From Micromonospora arborensis (lineage in GTDB: Bacteria; Actinomycetota; Actinomycetes; Mycobacteriales; Micromonosporaceae): 64,000 nt of DNA. Position numbers and translations under genes: made by a program. The stretch is taken from positions 117,452 through 181,451 of the forward strand of contig NZ_PYBV01000005.1 of assembly GCF_003205615.1 (NCBI RefSeq), written 5' to 3'. The first letter of the stretch is position 1. Each line of letters opens with the position of its first letter. The notes under the pieces were generated by a model. That model saw only the letters and a program-made list of their open reading frames with translations, was not told the DNA's origin and did no database searches. Of this stretch, positions 26,104-34,950 are shown in pieces.

Positions 26104-26185
26104 GCGCGAAGCTCAGCGCTGTGTTGGGTAAGGGCTCTCGGCGGCAGCCGGTGAGGACGCGCTTCCGACATGAGAGACTGCCCGG

Positions 26186-26719
26186 ATGCCCTGGGACGCC
26201 GCGATTCCATCTCGACCGCCGTCGAGTCCCGTCGCCCTGATGCCGGTCGACCGTTCGCACCGGGCGGTGCTCGGCAATCTGGGTCAGTTGTACCGTCATG
26301 ATCTGTCGGAGGCCTACGGTCACCTCCCGAATGACGACGGCACGTTCAACGACCGACCGCTCGACCGGTTTCTCGCCGGTGTCGACGCGCAACGCCGGGC
26401 GTGGTTGATCACCGCGGCCGGCCGGACAGCGGGCTTCGTGATGACGACCCCGGCCGAGGACGGCGGTACGTCCATCGCTGGTTTCTTCGTCGTGCGCGCG
26501 TTGCGCCGCACGGGCGTTGGTCGTGCCGCGGCCGGTCAGCTCATCTCGTTGTTCCCGGGCCGGTGGAGCATCGCCTTTCAGCGTTACAACTCTGGCGTCG
26601 AAGCGTTCTGGTCGCAGGTGGCGACCCAGGTCGTCGGGGATGCGTGGGAAATCCACGACGGCCCCACTCCCGACAACCGGCCCCCCGATACCTTTCTCAC
26701 CTTCACCACCTCCGGATGA
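26186..26719 (+). CDS. GNAT-family acetyltransferase
   Basis: A 177-residue protein. The fold elements LGQLYRHDLSEAYGHLPNDD, the central strands and VVRALRRTGVGRAAAGQLIS (acetyl-CoA loop R-x-x-G-x-G/A) followed by AFQRYNSGVEAFWSQV indicate a GNAT enzyme. ATG at 26186 is taken; an internal ATG at 26240 would remove a Pro-rich extension and could be the true start. The acceptor is unknown. Confidence 0.75.
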   Translation: MPWDAAIPSRPPSSPVALMPVDRSHRAVLGNLGQLYRHDLSEAYGHLPNDDGTFNDRPLDRFLAGVDAQRRAWLITAAGRTAGFVMTTPAEDGGTSIAGFFVVRALRRTGVGRAAAGQLISLFPGRWSIAFQRYNSGVEAFWSQVATQVVGDAWEIHDGPTPDNRPPDTFLTFTTSG

Positions 26720-26800
26720 CTCGTCTCGGTTCTGTGGGGCAGCGTTGGAAGATCACATCCCGTAGCCTGCCACTGATCTTGATCTTTGGGAGGGCACGGG

Positions 26801-28084
26801 ATGAACGGGACGACTGTCAGCAGGCGCGCTTTCGGCAAGCTGGTGGGCGCGGCGGGTGCGGGGACCCTCGTCGCCGCCACGCTGGGCGGGTCGCCGGGCC
26901 AGGCGGCACCGCTGCCCGCCTGGACGACGACCGGAACGACGGTGGCCGCGCTGTCGGCCTTCGACAACGCCATGAAGACCTTCATGCAGGCCCGGCACGT
27001 CACGGCTGGGCAACTCGCCGTGACCTACAAGGGTCGGCTGGTGCTGGCCCGCGGCTACAGCAACCAGTCCGTGCAGCTGATCCAGCCGACGTCGCTGTTC
27101 CGGGTGGCCAGTCTGTCGAAGTCCCTGACCGCGGCGGCGCTGCTCCGGCTCGCCCAGGACGGCAAGCTCAGCCTCGGCGACCCGGTCGGCAAGTATGTCG
27201 ACCTGACCCCGCCGGCCGGCCAGGCGGTAGACCCGCGGATGGCCAAGGTCAGCCTGTGGCGAATCCTCCAGCACACCGGCGGCTGGGACCGGGACGCGAC
27301 CAACTTCGACCCCCTGTCCAAGGACCTGATCATCGCCCGGTCGCTCGGGGTGCCGCTGGAGCTGACCCACGCCGACGTGGTCCGGTTCATGTCCGGCCAG
27401 CCACTCCTGCACGACCCCGGCTCGTACGTGTCCTACAGCAACTACGGCTACCTGTTGGCCGGCCGGGTGGTCGAGGCGGTGACCGGCCAGCCCTACGAGA
27501 CGTACGTCCGGCAGAAGCTGCTGGCGCCGCTGGGCATCACCCGGATGGCGAACGGGTATTCGATCGCCCGGCACAGCGGTGAGGTCGGGTACGAGTCGCA
27601 GTACACCGGCACGACCGTGCTGGACAACTCCGGCACCATCGTGGACTCGCCGTACGGCACGTTCAGCATGCGACTGCACGACGCCAACGGCGGGTGGATC
27701 GCCTCGGCGGTGGACCTGGTGCGCTGGGCGTCGGCCTTCGACGCCGGCAGTCCGATCCTGAACAGCACGTCGCTGGGCCGGGCCTGGGCGGTGCCGAACC
27801 CGACCGGTGTGAACGCCGACGGCTGGTATTACGGCCTGGGTTGGCAGGTGCGTCCGGTGACGACCGGCGGCACCGGGCGTAACACCTGGCACACCGGCAG
27901 CCTGCCGGGCACGTACAGCATCGTGGTCCGCACCTATCACGGCCTGAGCTGGGCGGCGGTGTTCAACCGCCGCGACGACGAGTCCGGGCTGGCCTACGGC
28001 GACATCGACCCCGCGCTGTGGGCCGCCTCCCGCGCGGTGACCAGTTGGCCGACCCACAACCTCTGGTCGACGTACTTCGCGTGA
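26801..28084 (+). CDS. Tat-exported serine hydrolase, beta-lactamase/D-Ala-D-Ala carboxypeptidase family
   Basis: A 427-residue class-C-type penicillin-binding-like hydrolase. The N-terminus VSRRAFGKLVGAAGAG is a twin-arginine signal followed by an Ala-rich cleavage region. Active-site motifs are SLSK (Ser-x-x-Lys), YSNYGY (Tyr-x-Asn) and HTGSLPG (replacing KTG). This group includes D-aminopeptidases, esterases and carboxypeptidases rather than true beta-lactamases. ATG at 26801 follows GGGAGG by 8 nt. It is monocistronic and ends at the bidirectional terminator 28099-28129 shared with the LacI gene. Confidence 0.88.
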   Translation: MNGTTVSRRAFGKLVGAAGAGTLVAATLGGSPGQAAPLPAWTTTGTTVAALSAFDNAMKTFMQARHVTAGQLAVTYKGRLVLARGYSNQSVQLIQPTSLFRVASLSKSLTAAALLRLAQDGKLSLGDPVGKYVDLTPPAGQAVDPRMAKVSLWRILQHTGGWDRDATNFDPLSKDLIIARSLGVPLELTHADVVRFMSGQPLLHDPGSYVSYSNYGYLLAGRVVEAVTGQPYETYVRQKLLAPLGITRMANGYSIARHSGEVGYESQYTGTTVLDNSGTIVDSPYGTFSMRLHDANGGWIASAVDLVRWASAFDAGSPILNSTSLGRAWAVPNPTGVNADGWYYGLGWQVRPVTTGGTGRNTWHTGSLPGTYSIVVRTYHGLSWAAVFNRRDDESGLAYGDIDPALWAASRAVTSWPTHNLWSTYFA

Positions 28085-28098
28085 CGTCCGCCGTGCGG

Positions 28099-28129
28099 CC
28101 TTCCCGCTGGCGGTTCGCCAGCGGGGAGG
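28099..28129. terminator. Bidirectional terminator hairpin
   Basis: CCTTCCCGCTGGCG (28099-28112) pairs with CGCCAGCGGGGAGG (28116-28129) across a GTT loop, giving 14 pairs with one G-T wobble. It lies between the convergent stops of the serine hydrolase (28084) and the LacI gene (28164). Confidence 0.75.
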
Positions 28130-28163
28130 CGCCGCGGGCCGTGCGGTTGCCCGGCTGCGGGTG

Positions 28164-29144
28164 TCAGCGCAGCGGGCGGCAGGAGGAACGGATGACCAGC
28201 TCGGTGGGGAGTCGGATGTGGGTGTCCCGTTCGACTCCGGCGATCAGGTCGACCAGCAGGCGCAACGCCTCGGCGCCCATCCGCTGCAGCGGTTGCATGA
28301 TGGTCGTCAGCGGCGGGTTCACCAGCGCCGACTCCGGGACGTTGTCGAAGCCGATCACCGACAGGTCGTCGGGCACCGAGAGGCCCATGCCGCGTGCCAC
28401 GTCCATCGTGGATATCGCGGAGAGGTCGTTACCCGCGAAGATCGCGCTCGGTCGGTCGGGGAGGGCGAGAAGCTCCGCGGCGGTGCCGGCGGCGCTCTCG
28501 ATCCGGAACCCGCCGACGCGGACGAGCCGCTCGTCCACCGGGACGCCAGCGTCGGCCATCGCCTGGCGGAAGCCGGCCTCGCGCAGCCGCGCCGACTTCA
28601 GGTCGGTGCGTCCACTGATGTGCCCGATCCGTCGGTGGCCGAGGGACAGCAGGTAGTTGGTCGCCAGCACGCCGCCGGCGAAGTTGTCCGAATCGACGGT
28701 GGGTAGGTCGGACGGCCCGGTGTGCGGGTCGACGGCCACGACGTGGAAGCCGTGTTTGGTCTCGACCACCGTCGGTGTGACGATCACGGCCCCGTCGATG
28801 AGAGTGCCGGAGAGGCGGGCGAGCGAGCGCCGCTCCCACCCCACGGCGGTTCCTTCGCCGTCGCCGCTGGAGTAGGCCAGCAACTGGTATCCGCTGCCCG
28901 CGACCTCCTGGGACGCCCCCTTGAGCAACTCGGTCGAGAACGGCTCGAACTCGGCGACCAGGATGCCGAGCACGTTGGTGCGGTGGCTGCGCAGGCTCTG
29001 CGCCCCCAGGCTCGCCTCGTAGCCGAGCTCGTGGATGACCTGCTGGACGCGCAGCACGGTGGCTTGGGCCACGCCGTATCGGCCGTTGACGACCTTCGAT
29101 ACGGTCGCGACCGAGACGCCGGCTGTGCGTGCGACATCCGACAT
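28164..29144 (-). CDS. LacI-family sugar-responsive repressor
   Basis: A 326-residue regulator with an N-terminal LacI helix-turn-helix (MSDVARTAGVSVATVSKVVN) and hinge (about 48-60), followed by a periplasmic-binding-protein-like effector domain. ATG at 29144 is at the conventional position; the frame continues upstream without family sequence. It is divergent from the sugar ABC/GH3 operon. The operator at 29212-29227 lies in the shared intergenic region, so it most likely represses 29309-34838 and itself until the transported sugar binds. Confidence 0.92.
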   Translation of the reverse strand: MSDVARTAGVSVATVSKVVNGRYGVAQATVLRVQQVIHELGYEASLGAQSLRSHRTNVLGILVAEFEPFSTELLKGASQEVAGSGYQLLAYSSGDGEGTAVGWERRSLARLSGTLIDGAVIVTPTVVETKHGFHVVAVDPHTGPSDLPTVDSDNFAGGVLATNYLLSLGHRRIGHISGRTDLKSARLREAGFRQAMADAGVPVDERLVRVGGFRIESAAGTAAELLALPDRPSAIFAGNDLSAISTMDVARGMGLSVPDDLSVIGFDNVPESALVNPPLTTIMQPLQRMGAEALRLLVDLIAGVERDTHIRLPTELVIRSSCRPLR

Positions 29145-29211
29145 CTTGACGCGCTCCTGAAACACCACGTCGATGATGATAGGGCCCCGTCTCGGCCGCG
29201 TCACGAGCGAC

Positions 29212-29227
29212 TCGAAAACGTTATCGA
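29212..29227. promoter_or_regulatory. LacI-type operator TCGAAAACGTTATCGA
   Basis: A 16-bp near-perfect palindrome with a central CG, the standard form for LacI/GalR-family operators. Left half TCGAAAAC and the complement of the right half TCGATAAC match at seven of eight positions. It lies 6 nt upstream of the -35 box of the sugar operon promoter and 68 bp from the repressor start. Confidence 0.7.
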
Positions 29228-29233
29228 TACCGA

Positions 29234-29261
29234 TTGACATCAAGTTACATGACTGTAAAAC
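29234..29261 (+). promoter_or_regulatory. Promoter of the sugar ABC/GH3 operon
   Basis: TTGACA (29234-29239), a perfect -35 box, is followed after 16 nt by TAAAAC (29256-29261), matching the -10 consensus at four of six positions. Transcription would start near 29268, about 40 nt before the ATG of the binding-protein gene. The operator sits just upstream. Confidence 0.6.
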
Positions 29262-29308
29262 TTCGCCGGAAAGCCGAGTACCGCGACTGAGTAGTCGAGG
29301 AGACATCG

Positions 29309-30616
29309 ATGGCAACGAATCGACGTGCGGGTGCCGTCCTGGCACTGCTAATGACAAGTGTTCTCGTTGTCGCCGGGTGTAGCGGCGGCGGCGACGAGGA
29401 ATCCCCTCAGAGCGAGCTGTACAAGAACCCGGTGACCCTGACCTGGTGGCACAACGCCTCACAGGACGGGCCAGGCAAGACCTACTGGGAGAAGGTCGCC
29501 AAGGACTTCTCCGCACTCCACTCCACCGTCAAGATCGAGATCGAGGCGATCGAGACGAACCAGCTCCAGCGCACCCGGATCCCCGCCGCGCTGCTGAGCA
29601 GCGACCCGCCGGACATCTTCATGACCTGGGGCGGCGGCGAGATGACCGAGCAGGTCGAGGCCGACTATCTCAAGGAGATCACCGACCAGACCAAGACCGA
29701 GGTCGCCAGCATCGGCAGCCCCGCGGAAATCTGGCAGGTGAACGGCAAGCAGTACGGTCTGCCGTTCCGGATGGGCATCGAGGGCATCTGGTACAACAAG
29801 GAGATGTTCGCCAGGGCGGGCATCGCGGCGCCCCCGACCACCTTCGAAGAGCTCAACGCGGCGGTCACCAAGCTCAAGGCGATCAACGTCATCCCGATCG
29901 CCGTGGGCGCCGGTGACAAGTGGCCGGCCGCGCACTGGTGGTACAACATGGCGCTGCGCGCCTGCTCTGTCGACACCCTGAAGAAGGCGGCGAAGGACAA
30001 GACCTTCGACGATCCGTGCTTCCTGAAGGCCGGCCAGGACCTGAAGGCCTTCATCGACACCAAGCCGTTCCAGCCCAACTTCATCGCCACGCCCGGCCAG
30101 AACGACCCGACCAGCGCCAACGGCATGCTCGCCAACGGCAAGGCCGCGATGGAACTCATGGGTGACTGGAACCGCGGCACGCTGGACACCGTCGCCACGG
30201 ACCCGGCGAAGCTCGCGACGTTCCTCGGCTGGTTCCCGGTGCCGGCGATCTCCGGATCCCCGGGTGACCCCAAGGCGGCCCTCGGCGGTGGCGACGGGTT
30301 CTCCTGTTCCAAGAACGCCCCGGCCGAGTGCGTCGAGTTCCTCAAGTACATCGCGAGCCCCGAGGTGCAGAAGGGCTATGCCGAGACCGGCACGGGCCTG
30401 CCCGTCGTCAAGGGCGCCGAGGCCGGCGTGAAAGACCCCGCACTGAAGTCCATCTCGGACGCCACCGCCGCAGCGAGCTACGTCCAGCTCTGGCTGGACA
30501 CGGCGTACGGCAGCACCGTCGGCACCGCGATGAACGACGGCGTCGTCGCTATCTTCGCCGGCAACGGGACGCCTGAGAAGGTCGTCTCAGGGATGAAGGC
30601 GGCCGCAAGCAAGTGA
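29309..30616 (+). CDS. Sugar ABC transporter, substrate-binding lipoprotein
   Basis: A 435-residue solute-binding protein of the carbohydrate (MalE/family 1) type. The signal peptide ends in the lipobox VAGC (Cys at about 25), so it is a lipoprotein on the outer face of the membrane. NPVTLTWWHNASQDGPG at the mature start and the GEMTEQVEADYLKEITDQT segment are typical of oligosaccharide binders. It is the first gene of a four-gene operon with two permeases and a GH3 glycosidase; the permease start overlaps its stop. The transported ligand is probably the GH3 substrate, such as a beta-linked gluco- or xylo-oligosaccharide. Confidence 0.9.
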   Translation: MATNRRAGAVLALLMTSVLVVAGCSGGGDEESPQSELYKNPVTLTWWHNASQDGPGKTYWEKVAKDFSALHSTVKIEIEAIETNQLQRTRIPAALLSSDPPDIFMTWGGGEMTEQVEADYLKEITDQTKTEVASIGSPAEIWQVNGKQYGLPFRMGIEGIWYNKEMFARAGIAAPPTTFEELNAAVTKLKAINVIPIAVGAGDKWPAAHWWYNMALRACSVDTLKKAAKDKTFDDPCFLKAGQDLKAFIDTKPFQPNFIATPGQNDPTSANGMLANGKAAMELMGDWNRGTLDTVATDPAKLATFLGWFPVPAISGSPGDPKAALGGGDGFSCSKNAPAECVEFLKYIASPEVQKGYAETGTGLPVVKGAEAGVKDPALKSISDATAAASYVQLWLDTAYGSTVGTAMNDGVVAIFAGNGTPEKVVSGMKAAASK

Positions 30617-31611
30617 CCTCCGCCAACCAGATCCGTATGCCCGCCGGCGGCGCCTCCGCGTCGCCGGCGGGCCCCGACGGGGCCGGGCGCGCGTCCGCCC
30701 GCCGAGCCGAGACCCGCCGCAAGTGGTACGAGATCATCGGGCTCACCACGCCGGCCGTCGTCATCTACGTGATGTTCGTGCTGGTGCCGATGGGCTTCGC
30801 GGTCTACTACAGCCTGTTCCGGTGGCGCGGGGTCGGCCCGCCCACCGAGTTCGTCGGCCTGCGGAACTACACCCTCGCCTTCCAGGACCCGATCTTCCTC
30901 GACGCGTTGCGCAACAACGCCATCATCGTGTTCGGGTCGCTGCTGATCCAGGGCCCGATCGCCCTGGGCATCGCCCTGCTGCTCAACCGTCGCTTCCGTG
31001 GGCGCGCCGTGTTCCGCCTGCTGGTGTTCGTGCCGTACGTGCTCGCCGAGGTCACCGTCGGCATCATGTGGAAGCTGCTCCTGACCGGCAACGGCACGGT
31101 CGACGCCCTGCTGCGATCACTGGGAATGGGCGGTCTGGTGCACGCCTGGCTCGCCGACCTGGACCTGGTCATCTGGACCCTGCTGGCCGTCCTCACCTGG
31201 AAGTACGTCGGCTTCGCCATCATCCTGCTCCTCGCCGGGCTGTCCAACGTGCCCGACGAGCTGACCGAGGCGGCGGCCATCGACGGCGCGAGCTGGTGGC
31301 AGATCCAACGGCACGTCACGATCCCGCTGCTCGGCCCGACGATCCGGATCTGGATGTTCCTGTCCATGATCGGCTCACTGCAGATCTTCGACATGATCTG
31401 GGTGACCTCGGTGCCCGCGGTGCGGTCGCTCGGCGCATCGGCCACCATGGCGACGTACATGGTCGACAACGGGTTCTTCGCCCGGCTGTGGGGCTACGGC
31501 AACGCCGTGGCGGTAATCCTGTTCGTCATCTCCTTCGTGGCGGCGCTGCTGTTCCAGCGGTTCCTGCTTCGCCGCGACATCCAGGGCGCCATCACCGGAA
31601 GGGCGAAGTGA
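30613..31611 (+). CDS. Sugar ABC transporter permease (MalF type)
   Basis: A 332-residue inner-membrane permease beginning with GTG at 30613 in a 4-nt overlap with the binding-protein stop. It has six membrane helices and the EAA loop (EAAAIDGASWWQIQRHVTIP) that contacts the ATPase. A 35-residue Ala/Gly-rich cytoplasmic N-terminus precedes the first helix. Together with the following permease it forms the transport channel. As usual in actinomycetes no dedicated ATPase is encoded here; a shared MsiK-like ATPase is expected elsewhere in the genome. Confidence 0.9.
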   Translation: MTSANQIRMPAGGASASPAGPDGAGRASARRAETRRKWYEIIGLTTPAVVIYVMFVLVPMGFAVYYSLFRWRGVGPPTEFVGLRNYTLAFQDPIFLDALRNNAIIVFGSLLIQGPIALGIALLLNRRFRGRAVFRLLVFVPYVLAEVTVGIMWKLLLTGNGTVDALLRSLGMGGLVHAWLADLDLVIWTLLAVLTWKYVGFAIILLLAGLSNVPDELTEAAAIDGASWWQIQRHVTIPLLGPTIRIWMFLSMIGSLQIFDMIWVTSVPAVRSLGASATMATYMVDNGFFARLWGYGNAVAVILFVISFVAALLFQRFLLRRDIQGAITGRAK

Positions 31612-31613
31612 CG

Positions 31614-32474
31614 ATGGCTGTGAACTCCGTTCCCTCCCCGTCCACCGGGCGCCGTCCGGTGTCCTGGGGCACACCGCTGACCTACGCGCTCGCGCTCGCG
31701 GTCGCGGCAGTGTCGATCGCCCCGGTCATCTACGTGGTCATCGGCGGTTTCCGCACCACTCGGCAGATCGTCGCGAACCCGGCCGGCCTGCCCGACCCGT
31801 TCGTCTTCGACAACTACGTGAGGGTGCTGACCCAGAGCAACTTCTGGCGGCAGGCGTTCAACAGCGCGGTCATCTCCCTCGGCACCACGCTCGCCGTCGT
31901 CGTGCTCGGGCTGGCCGCGGCGTTCGTGCTCGCCCGCTACTCCTTCCGTGGGCGGGAGGGGCTCTACACCTTCTTCACGCTCGGCCTGCTGTTCCCGGCC
32001 GGGGCGGCGATCCTGCCGCTCTACCTCATGCTGCGGGACCTGAGCCTGATCAACTCCTACTACGCGGTGATCCTCCCGCAGGTCGCCTTCTCACTGCCAC
32101 TGACGATCGTGATCCTGCGTCCGTTCCTGTCGGCCATCCCGAGAGAGCTGGAGGACGCGGCCGCCATCGACGGTGCGAGTCGGCTCGGTTTCCTCTGGCG
32201 GATCGCGATGCCGCTGTCACGGCCCGCGCTCGTCACCGTTGGCGTCCTGGCGTTCGTGGCGAGTTGGAACTCGTTCCTGCTGCCGCTGCTCGTCCTCAGC
32301 GACGTCAACCTGCACACCCTGCCGCTGGGGGTGCAGAACTTCTCCAGCCAGTACTCCACCGACACCGCAGGCGTCCTCGCCTTCACCTCGCTGGCGATGC
32401 TGCCGGCGCTGCTCTTCTTCACGCTCGCGGAGAAGCAGATCGTCGGTGGCCTGCAGGGTGCGGTCAAGGGCTGA
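31614..32474 (+). CDS. Sugar ABC transporter permease (MalG type)
   Basis: A 286-residue permease starting at ATG 31614, three bases after the first permease stop. It has six membrane helices and the EAA motif ELEDAAAIDGASRLGFLWRI. The region LFPAGAAILPLYLMLRDLSL is typical for MalG-like subunits. It pairs with the MalF-type permease. Confidence 0.9.
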   Translation: MAVNSVPSPSTGRRPVSWGTPLTYALALAVAAVSIAPVIYVVIGGFRTTRQIVANPAGLPDPFVFDNYVRVLTQSNFWRQAFNSAVISLGTTLAVVVLGLAAAFVLARYSFRGREGLYTFFTLGLLFPAGAAILPLYLMLRDLSLINSYYAVILPQVAFSLPLTIVILRPFLSAIPRELEDAAAIDGASRLGFLWRIAMPLSRPALVTVGVLAFVASWNSFLLPLLVLSDVNLHTLPLGVQNFSSQYSTDTAGVLAFTSLAMLPALLFFTLAEKQIVGGLQGAVKG

Positions 32475-32513
32475 GCGGCAGCGGTACCAAGCACGACCAG
32501 AGAAAGGCACAGC

Positions 32514-34838
32514 ATGACTGAGGTCCACACGCTGGTGGACGGGCCGGCGCCGGCCCAGACAGGTCGGGACCACGGCCGACCGGACGGGCTCGGCGGGGAA
32601 GCACGCCTGCGCGATCTGCTCGGCCGGATGACGATCGAGGAGAAGATCGCCCAGGTCGTCGGCTTCTGGGAGAAGGAGGACGGCGAGGCGGTCGCACCGC
32701 TGCAGGGAGAGTTCGGCGACGTCTTCAAGCTCGACGACTTCTCCCGGCACGGGCTCGGTCACCTCACCCGCCCCTACGGCACCCGGCCCCTGGACGCGGC
32801 GGCACGCGCGTCCTGGCTGTGGAAGTTCCAGCGGGAGCTGGTCACGGGCACCCGGCTCGGCATCCCGGCGATCGTTCACGAGGAGTGCCTCACCGGGCTG
32901 TCGGCGTGGAAGGCGGCAACCTTCCCCACCCCGCTGGCCTGGGGGGCCGCGTTCGACCCCGAACTGGTCACCGAGATGGCTGCGGCGATCGGCGCCTCGA
33001 TGCGGACCCTGGGCATCCACCAGGGGCTGTCTCCGGTGCTCGACGTGATCCGTGACCCCCGCTGGGGTCGGGTGGACGAGTGCATCTCCGAAGACCCGTA
33101 CCTGGTCGGCACCATCGGCACGTCGTACGTGCGTGGTCTGCAGTCGCAGGGGGTGCACGCCACCCTCAAGCACTTCGCCGGCTACTCCGCCTCGCGCGCC
33201 GGGCGCAACTTCGGCCCGGTGCACGCCGGCCGGCGGGAACTGGCCGACGTGCTCCTCCTGCCGTTCGAGATGGCGATCCTCGACGGCGACGCACGCAGTG
33301 TCATGCACTCGTACGCCGAGATCGACGGGGTGCCGGTCGCCGCCGACCCGACGATGCTGACCGGCGTCCTGCGGGACCAGTGGGGCTTCGACGGCACGGT
33401 GGTGGCCGACTACTACGGGGTCGCGTTCCTGAACCTGCTGCACCACGTGGCGAGCGACCACGCGGAGGCGGCCGGGCAGGCGCTGAGCGCCGGTGTCGAC
33501 GTCGAACTGCCGACCGGTGACGCCTATCTGACCCTGCGGGAGTCGGTGCGGGCGGGCAAGCTCGACGAGGCGCTCATCGACCGCGCGGTGCTGCGGGTGC
33601 TGCGCCAGAAGCTGGACCTGGGTCTGCTCGACGCGACCTTCACCGACGAGCCGCCTGAGGCGATCGACCTCGACTCGCCCGAGCACCGGTCGATCGCCCG
33701 CCGGCTCGCCGAGGAATCGATCGTGCTGGTCGCCAACCAGGGCGCGCTGCCGTTGCCGGCGGGACGACGGGTGGCTCTCATCGGCCCGAACGCCGACCGG
33801 CAGGGTGCGCTCTTCGGGTGCTACTCGTTCCTCAACCACGTTCTCGTCCAGCACCCCGGCGTGGAGACGGGTATCGAGGTGCCGACCGTGCTCGACGCGA
33901 TGCGGGTCGAGTTCGGCGGCGATCTCGTCACCTGGGCACGCGGCTGCGACGTGGACACCGACGACCGATCCGGCTTCGACGAGGCCGTCGCCACGGCCGC
34001 CGCGTCGGATGTCGCCGTCCTGGTCGTTGGCGACCACGCCGGCCTCTTCGGACGCGGCACGGTCGGCGAAGGCTGCGACCGGGACGACCTGGAGCTGCCC
34101 GGCGTCCAGCGCGAACTCGTCGAGGCGGTGCTGGCAACCGGCACGCCGGTTGTCCTCGTGCTGGTCACCGGCCGGCCGTACACGGTCGGCTGGGCGCTGT
34201 CGCGCTGCGCGGCGGTGGTGCAGGCGTTCTTCCCGGGCGAGGAGGGCGCCGGGGCGATCGCGGGAGTGCTCTCCGGGCGGGTCAACCCGTCGGGCCGGCT
34301 GCCGGTCACCCTGCCCGGGTCGGCCGGCGCCCAGCCGTACTCCTACCTGCACCCCACCCTCGGTACGGGCAACGAAGTGACCAACCTGCCGGCGACCCCG
34401 GTAGCGCCGTTCGGCCACGGCCTGTCCTACACCACGTTCGCGTACGACGATTTCACCGTGCCCACCACGGTACCCACCGATGGGGCGGTAGGCGTGACGG
34501 TGCGGGTGACGAACACCGGCGCGGTCGCTGGTGACGACGTGGTTCAACTCTACGGTCGTGACCTGGTGGCCTCGGTGACCCGGCCGGTGGCGCAGCTGCT
34601 CGGCTACCGACGAGTCCACCTGGGGCCCGGCCAGTCGGTCACGGTCGAGCTGACCGTCCCGACCACCCGCCTGGCCTTCTCCGACCGCACGTTCACCCGT
34701 GTGGTGGAGCCCGGCGACGTCGAACTCTGGGTCGGCACCAGCGTGCAGCGGGCCACGCAGGCGGTGACCACGCTGGTCGGTGACATCGTCGAGGTCACCA
34801 ACGCCTCCCCGCGCTGGACCACCGCCGACGTACGCTGA
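32514..34838 (+). CDS. Glycoside hydrolase family 3 (beta-glucosidase/beta-xylosidase)
   Basis: A 774-residue cytoplasmic GH3 enzyme with no signal peptide. The (beta/alpha)8 domain contains KHFAGY (219-224) and the catalytic nucleophile Asp299 in GTVVADYYG. The alpha/beta sandwich domain follows, with the acid/base Glu expected in its loops, and a C-terminal fibronectin-III-like domain ends it (about 660-760). It is last in the operon, so it hydrolyses the imported oligosaccharide inside the cell. Specificity (glucosidase, xylosidase or other) cannot be assigned; the non-canonical Tyr-Tyr after the nucleophile, where many beta-glucosidases have SDW, hints at a less common substrate. A 17-bp terminator stem follows the stop. 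Confidence 0.9.
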   Translation: MTEVHTLVDGPAPAQTGRDHGRPDGLGGEARLRDLLGRMTIEEKIAQVVGFWEKEDGEAVAPLQGEFGDVFKLDDFSRHGLGHLTRPYGTRPLDAAARASWLWKFQRELVTGTRLGIPAIVHEECLTGLSAWKAATFPTPLAWGAAFDPELVTEMAAAIGASMRTLGIHQGLSPVLDVIRDPRWGRVDECISEDPYLVGTIGTSYVRGLQSQGVHATLKHFAGYSASRAGRNFGPVHAGRRELADVLLLPFEMAILDGDARSVMHSYAEIDGVPVAADPTMLTGVLRDQWGFDGTVVADYYGVAFLNLLHHVASDHAEAAGQALSAGVDVELPTGDAYLTLRESVRAGKLDEALIDRAVLRVLRQKLDLGLLDATFTDEPPEAIDLDSPEHRSIARRLAEESIVLVANQGALPLPAGRRVALIGPNADRQGALFGCYSFLNHVLVQHPGVETGIEVPTVLDAMRVEFGGDLVTWARGCDVDTDDRSGFDEAVATAAASDVAVLVVGDHAGLFGRGTVGEGCDRDDLELPGVQRELVEAVLATGTPVVLVLVTGRPYTVGWALSRCAAVVQAFFPGEEGAGAIAGVLSGRVNPSGRLPVTLPGSAGAQPYSYLHPTLGTGNEVTNLPATPVAPFGHGLSYTTFAYDDFTVPTTVPTDGAVGVTVRVTNTGAVAGDDVVQLYGRDLVASVTRPVAQLLGYRRVHLGPGQSVTVELTVPTTRLAFSDRTFTRVVEPGDVELWVGTSVQRATQAVTTLVGDIVEVTNASPRWTTADVR

Positions 34839-34840
34839 AG

Positions 34841-34879
34841 CCGGTCCGCCGACGTCCCCAGCGGACGTCGGCGGACCGG
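34841..34879. terminator. 17-bp perfect terminator hairpin
   Basis: CCGGTCCGCCGACGTCC (34841-34857) pairs perfectly with GGACGTCGGCGGACCGG (34863-34879) across a 5-nt loop (CCAGC). It begins two bases after the GH3 stop and also lies downstream of the convergent ABC permease, so it can end both transcripts. Confidence 0.85.
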
Positions 34880-34950
34880 CACCGTCGGTGTGCCGTTTCC
34901 CCTGGTGCTGCTGTACGCGAGGTCGATCCACCAGGTACGGACGGTCGAGA

